A DNA stretch of 64,000 nucleotides from Picocystis sp. L7 (Eukaryota; Chlorophyta; Picocystophyceae; Picocystales; Picocystaceae): the NCBI GenBank assembly GCA_020975725.1, contig QXJR01000004.1, forward strand, positions 1-64,000, in the 5' to 3' direction. The notes below the pieces were generated by a model. The model searched no databases. It was not told where the DNA came from and saw only the letters and a list, made by a program, of their open reading frames with translations. Below are positions 49,313 through 58,909 of the stretch, piece after piece. Position numbers and translations under genes: made by a program. Positions within the stretch are counted from its first letter, which is position 1. Every line of letters begins with the position of its first letter.

Positions 49313-51256
49313 ATGCACTACTGCGTTCAAGCCGAACGAAAAAACATCTCAACGAAAAAGTACTACAATGCAGGAGCCCCCGCCGGATCCCGGAGGGGGC
49401 GGCCGTTCTACCAGTGCATCAAGACCAGCCTGAAGAGCGTGGTCCGCGACGACGCGGTTATCGCCAAGCTACAAGACGCCGCCCTGCAGGCCAACGGGAT
49501 CGTGACTCACACCCTCCAGCTGCTCAAGCTATACTTGATCCATTGCTTCGGCAACGGTACCGCCCTGCCTACGATCGACCGCCAGTTCGTGACTTCGGTG
49601 ATGAAAGTTCTGTGCGAAGAGCCCACTAGCGGACGCCCACCCAACGAAGAAACCAAGCAGATCAAAGAGAATCTGAAGGCGTTCTACGAGGTGCACTACA
49701 AGCCTCGCGTCGTAGGGCAGCTCAACTACCGCCACAGGAGCACAGTGCTGGACTACCTGGCGATCGACGTCATCACAATGTACGAGAACAATATCAAGCA
49801 CCATTTCGTGGAGTACGTCGAGCGCTTCGTCAATGCGTCGTGGGAAAATAAGGCGTTGCTCGCGGTCATCAAGAAACACAAGAAGACCACCGGCCAACGC
49901 CAAGCGGCGACCTACGCGCTCTGCGCTTAGCTGCGTCTGATCAAGACCGACCTCCTTAACCCTAACCATCCGAAGAAGGCACACGCACTGTATCACGCGT
50001 GGATCGACGAGCAGCGCCTTAGGGTGTTGCCTCAACGGAGGCTCCAGCAGGACAGCATCTACTACGACATCCAGTGTTTGTCCCACGACTACCTTCCACG
50101 TATGCTCTACATGATGAAGGCCGTCGAGGCCGGTGGGGCCAGCGTGAATAACGCATGTCCGCTGCGGAGCGAGATCATCCCCAAGCACTTACTTCTGGGC
50201 ACGGTCTCCCTCATCAACCTCTGCTTTACATCGGAGCAGGGTAAGCGTGGCGACTACACGACGAAGGGCAACCTGGTCAAGCACCAGGCCAAGATTTGGG
50301 GCTTCTTCTTCAAGACCAACATGAAGTGCTTCCACATGGAGGACGACACGCACGCGCACACCTTCGACCACCAGATCGAGACTTACGGCGTGAGCTGTAG
50401 CATCCTACTGAAGCGAAAGGACATGGTCGGCAAGGGCGTCAAGGAGCCCAAGCCCAAGAAGGGAAACAGTGAGATCTACATCGACGAAGTGTAGGACTAC
50501 ACGCCACTAATGGGCAAACGCGTCGTTGCTATTGACCCCAACATGAGCGACTTACTTTAGTGCGTGGATGGTGATACCAACGAGCAGACCAAGTTCCGCT
50601 ATACCTAGGACATGCGCCGCAAGGAGACGAAAGCGAAGCAGTACCGCGGCTACCTGCAACAGCGCAAGCAGGATGTGGTCGATGGTAAACGTGTCGTGGA
50701 GTGGGAAGCAGATCTGAGCGCCTACAACCGTAAGACGATAGATTTCGAACGCTTCAAGGCGTACATCCAAAAGAAGAACGAGATCAACGCTCGGCTCGCT
50801 CCGTTCTACACCGGGTACATCTTCTGGAAGCTCAGGTTGGGAAGCTACATGCGGCGCCAGATTACGGAAGCCTGTTTGCTGGCACGGTTCGAGAAGTTGT
50901 TCGGCGGGCCAGAGGAGACCATCATCACGATCGGCGACTTCGAACAACGTAAGCACCGCAAGTACAAGGAACCCATAAAGGGGAAGGGCTTGAGGACCTT
51001 GTTTCGCAAGGCCGGCTATAGCTTGTATTTGGTGGATGAGTTCCGAACCAGCTGCCGCTGCAGCGCGTGCGGTGGCAAATGCAAGACGTTCAGGGAAGGC
51101 CAGAATCCTAGGTTGTATCGTACCGGCAGTGTCATGAGACACGGACTCGTCAAGTGTAAGACTTGCTCGAGGCTAAGGAATCGTGACACGAACGCCGCCT
51201 CAAACATCTTGAAGGTAGCAGTGAGTGCGATACGAGGAGAAGAGCGCCCAGACTAA
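49313..51256 (+). pseudogene. Fanzor (TnpB-like RNA-guided endonuclease), interrupted by UAG codons
   Basis: 647 codons in one frame, starting ATG 15 bp after the transposase UGA and ending UAA at 51254-51256. Fanzors are eukaryotic TnpB homologues shown to be RNA-guided DNA nucleases. RuvC parts: VVAIDPNMSDLL (first Asp, about codon 403), a GDFEQRKHRK segment near codon 545, and NRDTNAASNILK (last Asp). Between the last two is the zinc finger SCRCSACGGKC...KCKTC. In-frame UAGs lie at 49928, 50492, 50558 and 50606; there is no UGA and no frameshift. The right end after the stop is where TnpB-type guide RNA ends normally lie. Family call firm; activity doubtful under the standard code. Confidence 0.87.
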
Positions 51257-51353
51257 CTTCAACGAGCCGGAGGCTCAATCAGTGGTGCTACGTCGGCACT
51301 ACACAACCACGATTTACACGGGAATGCAAAGTCCCAACGTTTGGCATAACAAT

Positions 51354-51370
51354 GTTTACATTTTAAATGC
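51354..51370 (-). repeat. Right terminal inverted repeat (candidate)
   Basis: GTTTACATTTTAAATGC on the + strand, one base shorter than the left copy. It is followed by TA. Confidence 0.5.
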
Positions 51371-51984
51371 TAAACGGTGTAAATCAAGCGCTCCACGGAG
51401 CCGGATGCTGAATTCTTCATGCTTGGAAAGATTGCAAGCATAGCAAGGGGATTTGTATGGGGTATCCTCTTGCAAACCTACGGTTTTCATTTAGTCATGA
51501 GCAAGTGCGAACGCCTGGAAGGAATGCACTTCATTGATGCACATAATTTCACCACGATTATGCTCGAGCGTCATGCACTTGAGGATAAAATTGGCATGAT
51601 GAATGAATTACGCGTGAATCAGCATAACCTCTTTTTGTACGTTGCATGGATTTTTTTGGCGTAGATGGAATCCCTTCTTGCAACAACAACCTTGCACAGA
51701 ATTCCATATGCATGATGGTCGCAAGAATGACACCTCGTCACACAAAGCAATACTGGCCTAGAACAAGATGTTCATGCAGAAAACGCCACAACTGGCCCTT
51801 TCAAAGATGAGATAGTGCAATGGTGCAGTTCCACGTAGTGTGAGTATCGCGGTTGCTCTACCAGCTGTGTCTGCTTGTCGCGTCCATCAATAGACGGTGT
51901 AGACATTGGGGGGGGATGGGTAGGAGATGCATACTTCATTGCTCAGAACTTTATAAAATCGCTCAGAACTGTAAAGAAGGGATT
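51371..51984. other. Gap between the transposon and ATPC
   Basis: 614 bp. A 3' UTR for ATPC is expected at the right side. No gene seen. Confidence 0.35.
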
Positions 51985-53261
51985 TTAGGCATTCGCACCT
52001 GCAACAATCTCAATGATCTCGCTGGTAATCTTTGCCTGGCGCTGCCTATTGTAGCTGAGGGTGAGGTTTTTCTTGAGCTCTTTAGCATTGTCACTGGCAT
52101 TGCTCATGGCATTCATCCTTGCGGCCAGCTCTGATGCAATGGATTCCTGTAGCGAACGGAGGATCTGTGAGTTCATGTACAGGGGAAGAAGAGAATCCAA
52201 GATTTGGGATGGATCCTGCTCAAAAAGAAGGCTACCATCCACAGTTGATGTATCCACAACAGTGGCTTCTCTTTCCACCACAAACTTTCCTTCCTTGGTG
52301 GTGAGCTTGAAAATTTCATCCTCTGCTGCATCAACGCAGTTGCCATCCATGTCGCAGATTTCTCCCTGGGGAGTCAAAGGGAGTAGGGTTTGCACCACAG
52401 GCTTGGAAGCAATGAGTGACACGAATTTGGTGTAGATAAGCTCAACTTTGTCTGCTTCTTCAGAGACAAACTCTGAGAAAATCTCGTCAGCAACTGCCTG
52501 TGCTTCCTTGGTGGTTGGGGATTGACCCATGACGAAACGTTTTGCAATGTTGTACATGCTTGCGCGGTTAGGATTGCGGAAATATGTTGCACCCTTCTTT
52601 CCAATAACGACCATCTTGACTCCAATGCCAAGCTGTGTTAGCTCCTTGTGTCTCTCCTCCGTAGCCTTGATCACGGCATTGTTAAACCCTCCACATAGCC
52701 CACGATCACCGGTGCAAACGACAAGTAGAACGTTTTTGACCGGGCGGACCGCCGTCAATGGGACATCCACGTCTTCCCCACGGAGACGCTGGTTGACACT
52801 GAACAGCACTTTGACGAGATTCTCAGAGAAAGGCCTGCCTCCTACCACTGCTTCTTGCGCCCGGCGGACCTTTGCAGCTGCAACGAGCTTCATCGCATCG
52901 GTAATCTTTTGAGTGTTCTTCACGGAGTCGATGCGATCTCGGAGTTCTTTCATGGAAGCGCAGACCTGCGGTGCGGGTTCGAAGGTCAGCGGCGGTCTCG
53001 CGCTTCGACCCTGCTCGGTCGGTGTATCTTGGCTACCCGCTCGTCCCCTCTCAACACCGTTTCCGCCCTGCTTCTCCATCTTTGGCTCCTCAAGACTGCC
53101 AAACAGCGCGCTTCGTCCGTTTCGTACGCAATTACACGTACCTGGAGCGCTCCTCTCCTGGGTCCTGCCGGCAATCCATTCGGGCTTCCGCGGACGCGGG
53201 CGTTCCCGGTGGCGAAGGTGGCGCGTTTTGGCGCCCCCACTGGCTTCGACACGCACTTCAT
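51985..53261 (-). CDS. ATPC: Plastid ATP synthase gamma subunit with redox switch
   Basis: Exons 53261-53142 and 52965-51985 (176-bp GT-AG intron) give 366 aa. Exon 1 encodes a 40-residue basic transit peptide (MKCVSKPVGAPKRATFATG...). Exon 2 starts at the mature N-terminus VCASMKELRDRI. Gamma is the rotating shaft of CF1. Conserved blocks: SVKNTQKITDAMKLVAAAKV, ENLVKVLFSVNQRLRGEDVD, VVCTGDRGLCGGFNNAVIK and ELAARMNAMSNASDNAKELK. The regulatory insert GEICDMDGNCVDAAEDE has both cysteines (about C244 and C250) that thioredoxin reduces in green plastids. An open frame upstream of exon 2 was rejected because it gives an acidic, non-transit N-terminus. Confidence 0.95.
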
Positions 53262-55007
53262 GTCGTCTTTTCCAGGCGTGTGCGGCTGCACGCGGCTTCC
53301 AGTCGTCGCGAGTGGAGTCGGCCGTGAGACGATCCGAGGCAGATTGCGGCGCAGGAAGCCCCCACTTGAAAGGATGGGGAGGATAAGGTGGAGCACTGCC
53401 ACACTCCAGTTGCGACAGGGGAGATGGATTGGACAAACGGCCTCATCCGGTCAATCCACTGGAGACGCCCCGTTGGATGCGTTGGGTTCCTCCTTCGGAT
53501 CGGTCGGGCTGGACTCAACGGGTAGACGGGGGCGAGGGGGACTTCATGGGACAGGCACCAACACGGGAGGGCACCCCGGAAGAGACCTACCCCACCCCAT
53601 CGGACAAGAGAGAAGCGCGAACCACAAGTTTGCTACGTTCCGTGCAAAAGCACATGGGACACCTTGTGGAGGGCGAACAATCAATGTCCCCATCAAGAAA
53701 ATGAAAACGTCGACGATGGGGCCCTTCACTTATGCATCCCCTCCTTACCACGAGGATGATCACATCGTCCGTGCAATGGGCTGCCAGGTTCCCTGCAAGA
53801 GATGCTCCATGCCATGCCCGAAACAAAAAGACGGATGCTGTGGCAAAGAGGGGATTCGATGCTCGCAAGAAAAACGGAAAAAGTAGATTTTTTAAATATT
53901 TGTGATGATTCGCTCCAATGCATGCCACACACCGACTCTGACCAATCGGACTTTAAACATTCCTCGGATGTTGTGTTCTTAGCAAACGCAATGGAAGGAA
54001 TTCATGCACCCAAAGATAGCCAACGAGAGGCGTGATGCATCTTTTGACACTCTTCCAAAATTGGAGGGAGAGAAGCGAAGTTACCATACGACAAGTTCCA
54101 AGGTTGTCTCCCATGGCCGCAGTACCATTACAACCATTGTGGTGCTTTCCATGATGCCCGTGCCTTTGCTTGTGTCAGACTCAGCTAGCATATTCGTTAG
54201 TGTCTATAACACCATATCTACGTTTTTTCATGATACCAACAACGGCGTACTCAATCTTCACAAATATCTGTCCTCCGAGTATTTTCCTTCGAGGTCGCTC
54301 CTCGACATTGAATCAACGTTTTGCATTGTTCACACGCCTTAGCATGTACCTACCCAACTTGTAGTAATTGTAAAGGTGTAGCATTTTTGTTGTGATGTTC
54401 GGATACGACCGCGGTGTTGGAGACACGGAAGGGTTCGAAATTGGTTATCAATGGATTAAAGGTAAAGGAGGAATGTAAAAGAAAAAGATTGATTGTGTCA
54501 TGACCCAATGTCTTTCTTTGAGAGTTTGACGACTTGTTCTGATTGAGAAGGTCGTCGATGGAGATTCCCGTGTTTGTAGACAAGGACATCGACCGTTCCC
54601 ACCTTGTCATACGAAAAGCATTGTAGAATCACTATGCTGCAACGACAACATATCGAAGCGTCTACCGACATGGAAGAAGAGAAGCTCAATCTACCACTTC
54701 GATTGCCGCGTAATATGTTAGAGTACGTCCGTTCATCCACTTGGATGGTATCGACTACACCTTGTGGGAGGAACGTGTGCCCCTATGCCAAACCAGGCCG
54801 ATTTCTCCCAATTCATCTCGATTGGGGACACGGTTCGGATGGTTTCCCCTGGACAGACCCAACCCGCCGCGGGTTCTCCAGTCACGTCTCCTCGATAGAC
54901 CCCCGATGTGTCCTTCCTTCGTCGAGACAGACCCGTATAGGCCCACCCGAACTCCCTTCTCGTGTCACCTCGAAGCGACGGCGGTCAAAGAGGACCTGAC
55001 AAAGACC
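53262..55007. other. Gap upstream of ATPC and RRP15
   Basis: 1.75 kb between divergent genes. Within 300 bp of ATPC there are GGTTCC, GGATCGGTCGGGC and GACTCAACGG words. About 53890-54720 is AT-richer with no coding signal. The RRP15 frame is open back to 54741, but this part shows no similarity. Confidence 0.35.
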
Positions 55008-55826
55008 ATGGCCAGCCCTCGAGCCAAGATCGCAACGAAGCAAATGAAGAATGCAAGGGATGTCGAGAATCGCATGGTAGAAGATGAAGACGAAAGGGAC
55101 GAACATGGGACCAGTACTAGCGAAACGGAGTCTGAACAAGAACGGCGGCCGTCGGATGGTGGACAAGCCGCCTTGGCGAGGGCATTTTCAAAGGTGGTGC
55201 AGAGAGAAGATCAAGGGAAGTTCGCCGATTTGAAGGCATACACGGAAACAATCAAATCGAAGAGAAAAATCCAAGGGATGGAGTTGGAAGAAGAGGAAGC
55301 ACAAGGGACAAGGAAGAAAAGGGAACGGCTGGAGTGGAAGAAGCGGGGAAGAATCTATCCGAAGAAAGCTGGTGAAGACCCGAAGGCTGACCAGAAGGAA
55401 AGGCACCTACGTAAAATCGCAACGAGAGGTGTTGTTACTCTCTTCAACGCTGTTGCGAAAGCACAGAAAACGGTGGAAGATAATAAGAATAAACCAAACA
55501 CAGCTGCTGCTCTCACCAAAGCTACCTTTCTAGCTGAGATCAAAGGAGGCCTATCGCATGAAAGAGAACCAAAGGCCAAGGGGAATGCGCCCGATAAAGG
55601 TGGATGGAATGTCCTGCACGATAATTACGGAGGTTTGGGAACAGGAAAGCTAAAAGACCTCGAGAAACAGCAGGAAGATGATACAATGGAGGGACTTGAC
55701 AGTGACCTTTTGGACACTGCAAGTGACAGCTCCGGACACGATTCTGCAACGGACGGATCACCAGGTGCGTCTGAAGAGTCGGAGTTGGAAGAAGAAGAAA
55801 GAGAAGCAGAATACGAGTCCGAGTGA
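55008..55826 (+). CDS. RRP15: RRP15-like ribosomal RNA-processing protein
   Basis: 272 aa, no intron. RRP15 is a nucleolar protein needed for 27S pre-rRNA processing and large-subunit assembly. The conserved core is RLEWKKRGRIYPKKAGEDPK leading to LRKIATRGVVTLFNAVAKAQ (about residues 133-152), then ALTKATFLAEIKG and the GWNVLHDNYGGLGTGKLKD block. Both ends are acidic and low in complexity. The start at 55008 (MASPRAKIATKQMKNARD) is taken because the open frame before it reads like promoter sequence. Confidence 0.82.
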   Translation: MASPRAKIATKQMKNARDVENRMVEDEDERDEHGTSTSETESEQERRPSDGGQAALARAFSKVVQREDQGKFADLKAYTETIKSKRKIQGMELEEEEAQGTRKKRERLEWKKRGRIYPKKAGEDPKADQKERHLRKIATRGVVTLFNAVAKAQKTVEDNKNKPNTAAALTKATFLAEIKGGLSHEREPKAKGNAPDKGGWNVLHDNYGGLGTGKLKDLEKQQEDDTMEGLDSDLLDTASDSSGHDSATDGSPGASEESELEEEEREAEYESE

Positions 55827-56485
55827 TCGGAAGGTCATATCACCATACTACGAGATTGGCCAAGAAAGCCCACCCCAAGCGTCTTGTGAACCAACCTAAG
55901 CTCCAGGCAAGAAATGGGGTTTGGCATTCTTGCATGCTCAAAAGCATACATCATTACTACCTTGTAGTCTTCATGAATAACCAACTTTTGTCGTTTATGC
56001 CAATCTTTGACAGTGCTGCTTGTTGCCTTGTAGTCAAGATATCTCCCGAGCATCGGTACAATAGATGCTTCATCCTCTTTGCAAATCAGCTGCTTTGCTG
56101 GATGTCTTGCCCACGAGATGCCCAAATTTCGAAATTTTCCAAAGGGGATCGATCCCCATTTCGCGCGCTTAAATTCACTGCAAGCATTTCCTTCACGAGA
56201 GCCAGCTCTGGTCCGCTTCCTGCTGAAGGGCCAGGGGACTTGGGGCCAACCAGGCGCCCTTTTTTGTCGCGAGTCCAATTTCTGTCTACGGTTGCGCTTG
56301 TAGTTACGTGAACTTGATTTCCATGGTCGAACGTCAAAGATTTCGCCTCGAAAATCTTGAGTCGGTCAAGGATTCGTTCAGTGATTCCCAAGTTCCCCGG
56401 AAAGAGACGTGAAGTGTTTGAGGTAAAACCTTTCTTACCCTCTAATACCAAGCAGGTCCGATCACAACAACACTTTACTCTTGAC
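55827..56485. other. Gap between RRP15 and the BORCS5-like gene
   Basis: 659 bp. Holds the RRP15 3' end and the next promoter. No gene supported. Confidence 0.35.
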
Positions 56486-57013
56486 ATGGGTCAGCGAAGC
56501 AGCAGAGACGCGCAGCATGGCGCGTGCACCGAGGAAGGGGTCGTCATCGTGGGATCTCAGAGCGACCTTATGGCTGACGAAGACGCTTTAGCAAGACGTC
56601 TTCATAGTTCTGTACTTGCGGAACCTTTAGATGCTCCTGCGGAGGATTTGGACTGGAGCGAAGTACTGTCCCAGCGCAGAGAGGATGATTTGCTCGTACG
56701 AGAGTTGGAATGCATGCTAGATGTGTACAGTGAATTTGCGAGGCAACATGTGCAAGAAGTGTACAGTGAGCAGCAAGCAATTCACGATGGCATTGATGGT
56801 TTGGATGCGAGAGCTGCTTCCATGGTAAAGGATTTGATTCAGAGCAAACGCCACGCGAAAGATGATTCGAATGGGGCAAACATGCTGGAGCAGGTGGACA
56901 GAGAGCTCGCTCTACTTACCGACAAGGCTATGTTCTTAGAGCAGCAGATGCACGAATTGCAGGACAGAAGCAGGCGTCTTCGAGTCGCTCCTTTGCACGA
57001 TGTTTCAAAGTGA
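56486..57013 (+). CDS. BORCS5: BORCS5 (myrlysin)-like BORC subunit
   Basis: 175 aa, no intron. The start MGQRSS fits an N-myristoylation signal (Gly2, Ser6), as in animal BORCS5, which anchors the BORC complex to lysosomes and controls their transport. A short motif VVIVGSQSD follows, like the VVVAQGSQ of the family. The rest is helical coiled coil (about 70-165; LVRELECMLDVYSEFARQHV, QVDRELALLTDKAMFLEQQM). Overall similarity is low and rests on layout plus these motifs. Another small coiled-coil trafficking subunit is the alternative. Confidence 0.5.
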   Translation: MGQRSSRDAQHGACTEEGVVIVGSQSDLMADEDALARRLHSSVLAEPLDAPAEDLDWSEVLSQRREDDLLVRELECMLDVYSEFARQHVQEVYSEQQAIHDGIDGLDARAASMVKDLIQSKRHAKDDSNGANMLEQVDRELALLTDKAMFLEQQMHELQDRSRRLRVAPLHDVSK

Positions 57014-57356
57014 TAGTTGTTGTGATCGGATGGGCTGTGATAAACCTGTTCGTTCTCTGACGAGATGCACCTCTGCGGCTGATTCCTTCGTCCTAGTGAT
57101 CCGTTGTTCCTTGTCCTTTTTCATCAAACTTCCATGGGCGGACCGCTGCTGTCCATGTGTCAGCAACCGCCTGGTTGTTTTGGCATTGATCCCTCCAACG
57201 GGGTAGCAAGCGTACAACTTGACTTGGTGCAGCAGACACATCCCAGACCGAACCCCTCCCCTCCAGAGCGTCTGGGGAGTGGATCGCCCCGACCAGCACG
57301 ACCAATCCATTCGACCGAGCCGACACCGACGTTCCACCAGACCACCGCGAGGCAAT
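57014..57356. promoter_or_regulatory. Upstream region of the dehydratase gene
   Basis: 343 bp between two tandem genes. The dehydratase frame is open back to 57219 but without an ATG. No gene seen. Confidence 0.35.
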
Positions 57357-58410
57357 ATGAAAGCCGCAAGACGCCTTCCGCACACGAGCCAGACGACCAG
57401 GCGGATGCGATCCGTGGTCGTCCCCGGATGCAGCAGGAAGGCAATGCCTCTCATGAACGCTCCAGACGCCATTCCTGGTCCGCAACACAACCGGAAAGAC
57501 ATCCTGTCCGTGGCGTATCAAGGCGTCCCGGGTGCATATAGCCAAGAAGCGGCGACCACAGCCTATCCGGGCTGCAGTGCGGTGGCATGTGAGAACTTCG
57601 AATCGGCTTTTCAAATGGTGCAAAGCTGGACAGCTGACAGGGCCGTGCTGCCCATCGAAAACTCTCTCGGTGGGAGTATACACGCCAACTTTGACCTTTT
57701 GCTCAAGTACAGATTGCACATCGTCGGGGAGGTTTATTTACCAATCAATCACTGCTTCATGTGTCTGCCTGGACAGGAAATGAATGAGATAGAGAAAGTT
57801 ATGTCCCATCCACAGGCACTGGCTCAATGTGAAGGTTACCTGCAGAAGCTTGGCGTAATCAAAGAAGAATACATAGACACCGCAGGAGCGGCAAAAGTTA
57901 TAAAAGAAAACATGCTCACTGGAGCTGCTGCAATTGCAAGCGCATGTGCTGCAGAACTCTACGAAATGAAGGTGCTAGAGACAGGCATTCAAGACCACAA
58001 AACCAACGTTACTCGTTTCATTGCACTTGCGAGGGACCCACTCTTGCAGAAAGCCTCAGTAAAAAAAACCGCAAAAAACGTCAGTATGCTTCTCCTTGAA
58101 TGAAGCTCCTGGGGTGCTGTTCAAAGCACTCTCAGTTTTTGCTTTGAGAGACATTGACCTGACCAAAATTGAATCCCGTCCCATGAGGACCAATCCGGTC
58201 ATCGAATCTCGATCTGGAAGACAGTTCAACTTTCTGTTTTACGTTGACTTTGTAGGCTCCCTCAGTGAAGAGTCTTGCCAAAATGCACTTCGTCACCTTC
58301 AAGAAATATCACCATACTTGAGAGTGCTTGGTTCATATCCCATGGATACAAGCTTGAATGTCAATGTTTGGAACGAGGACACTGATCCATTGAACGATTT
58401 GGTGCGGTAG
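57357..58410 (+). CDS. ADT: Arogenate/prephenate dehydratase with ACT domain, one frame change
   Basis: About 350 aa if read across one frame change. It makes phenylalanine (from arogenate) or phenylpyruvate (from prephenate) in plastids. The basic N-terminus (MKAARRLPHTSQTTRRMRSV) suits a transit peptide. Catalytic part: VAYQGVPGAYSQEAA, AVLPIENSLGGSIHANFDLL, VMSHPQALAQCEGYL and the active-site TNVTRF. The ACT domain has the Phe-binding ESRP motif (KIESRPMR) and YLRVLGSYPMD. At 58101 the frame meets UGA. Moving one base forward (GAA-T-GAA) restores LLLEEAPGVLFKAL, which fits the family exactly. This is either a one-base insertion error or a +1 frameshift at a UGA stop. Confidence 0.9.
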
Positions 58411-58909
58411 CACTTCCTTGGGTGTTGGCCAATCATGACAATGCATTAGAAAAGCGCTTGGCAGCACCCCTACACGTGGCCTTTCTGTAGATACCGTGAC
58501 ATCGTTGGCTGCAAAATCCATTACATCAAAGCACGATTCAGGATGGTAAGAGCCAGCATACTTTCTTAGTTCTTGCCATGTTCCGTCCTGTTTTGGAATG
58601 GAAAGGCAGAGGGAAGGCAACGAAATGAGGGAGTCTAAAATGTGAAATATTGTGCCCATGCATCGTAGATCTTCCAAGTGGTTTTATGTTACATCTCCTG
58701 AAAGTTCACAACCAAGTTGTACTGAAATTTGTGATCAATTTCTGTAAGGACAGTTGGATCAGCAAGGTCATTCTTTCCTGGATAAAAAGGACAGCGGTTT
58801 GGACTTTTCTCTCGCCCTCCATCTTCTTGTTTGAATCGACACGGCATGGATAAATGTGCTCCAGAGGCATTCTTCTGTAGTACTTGTAAAGGTAAGCAGT
58901 GGGGGGGCT
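58411..58909. other. Convergent gap
   Basis: 499 bp between the dehydratase stop and the stop of the minus-strand unknown gene. No coding signal. Confidence 0.35.

Larger units (their letters stand above)
48221..51370 (+). mobile_element. DNA transposon with IS630/Tc1-mariner-type transposase and Fanzor nuclease
   Basis: A compact element of about 3.15 kb with two genes in tandem: a DDE transposase and a TnpB-like Fanzor. The ends are set by a short inverted repeat (left 48221-48238, right 51354-51370; 17 of 18 positions with one indel), 41 bp before the transposase ATG and 114 bp after the Fanzor stop. No clean TA target duplication is visible, so the exact ends are provisional. Fanzor genes are known passengers of several eukaryotic DNA transposon families, including Mariner/Tc1. 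Both genes carry in-frame UAG/UAA codons. Confidence 0.8.

Noticed and set aside
52966-53436. Upstream extension of the ATPC frame as its N-terminus
   Set aside because: It has no ATG before 53079 and gives an acidic N-terminus; the spliced exon at 53142-53261 gives a good transit peptide and matching phase.
52855-53886. 343-codon forward frame opposite ATPC
   Set aside because: Covers ATPC exon 2, intron and transit exon in antisense; no similarity.
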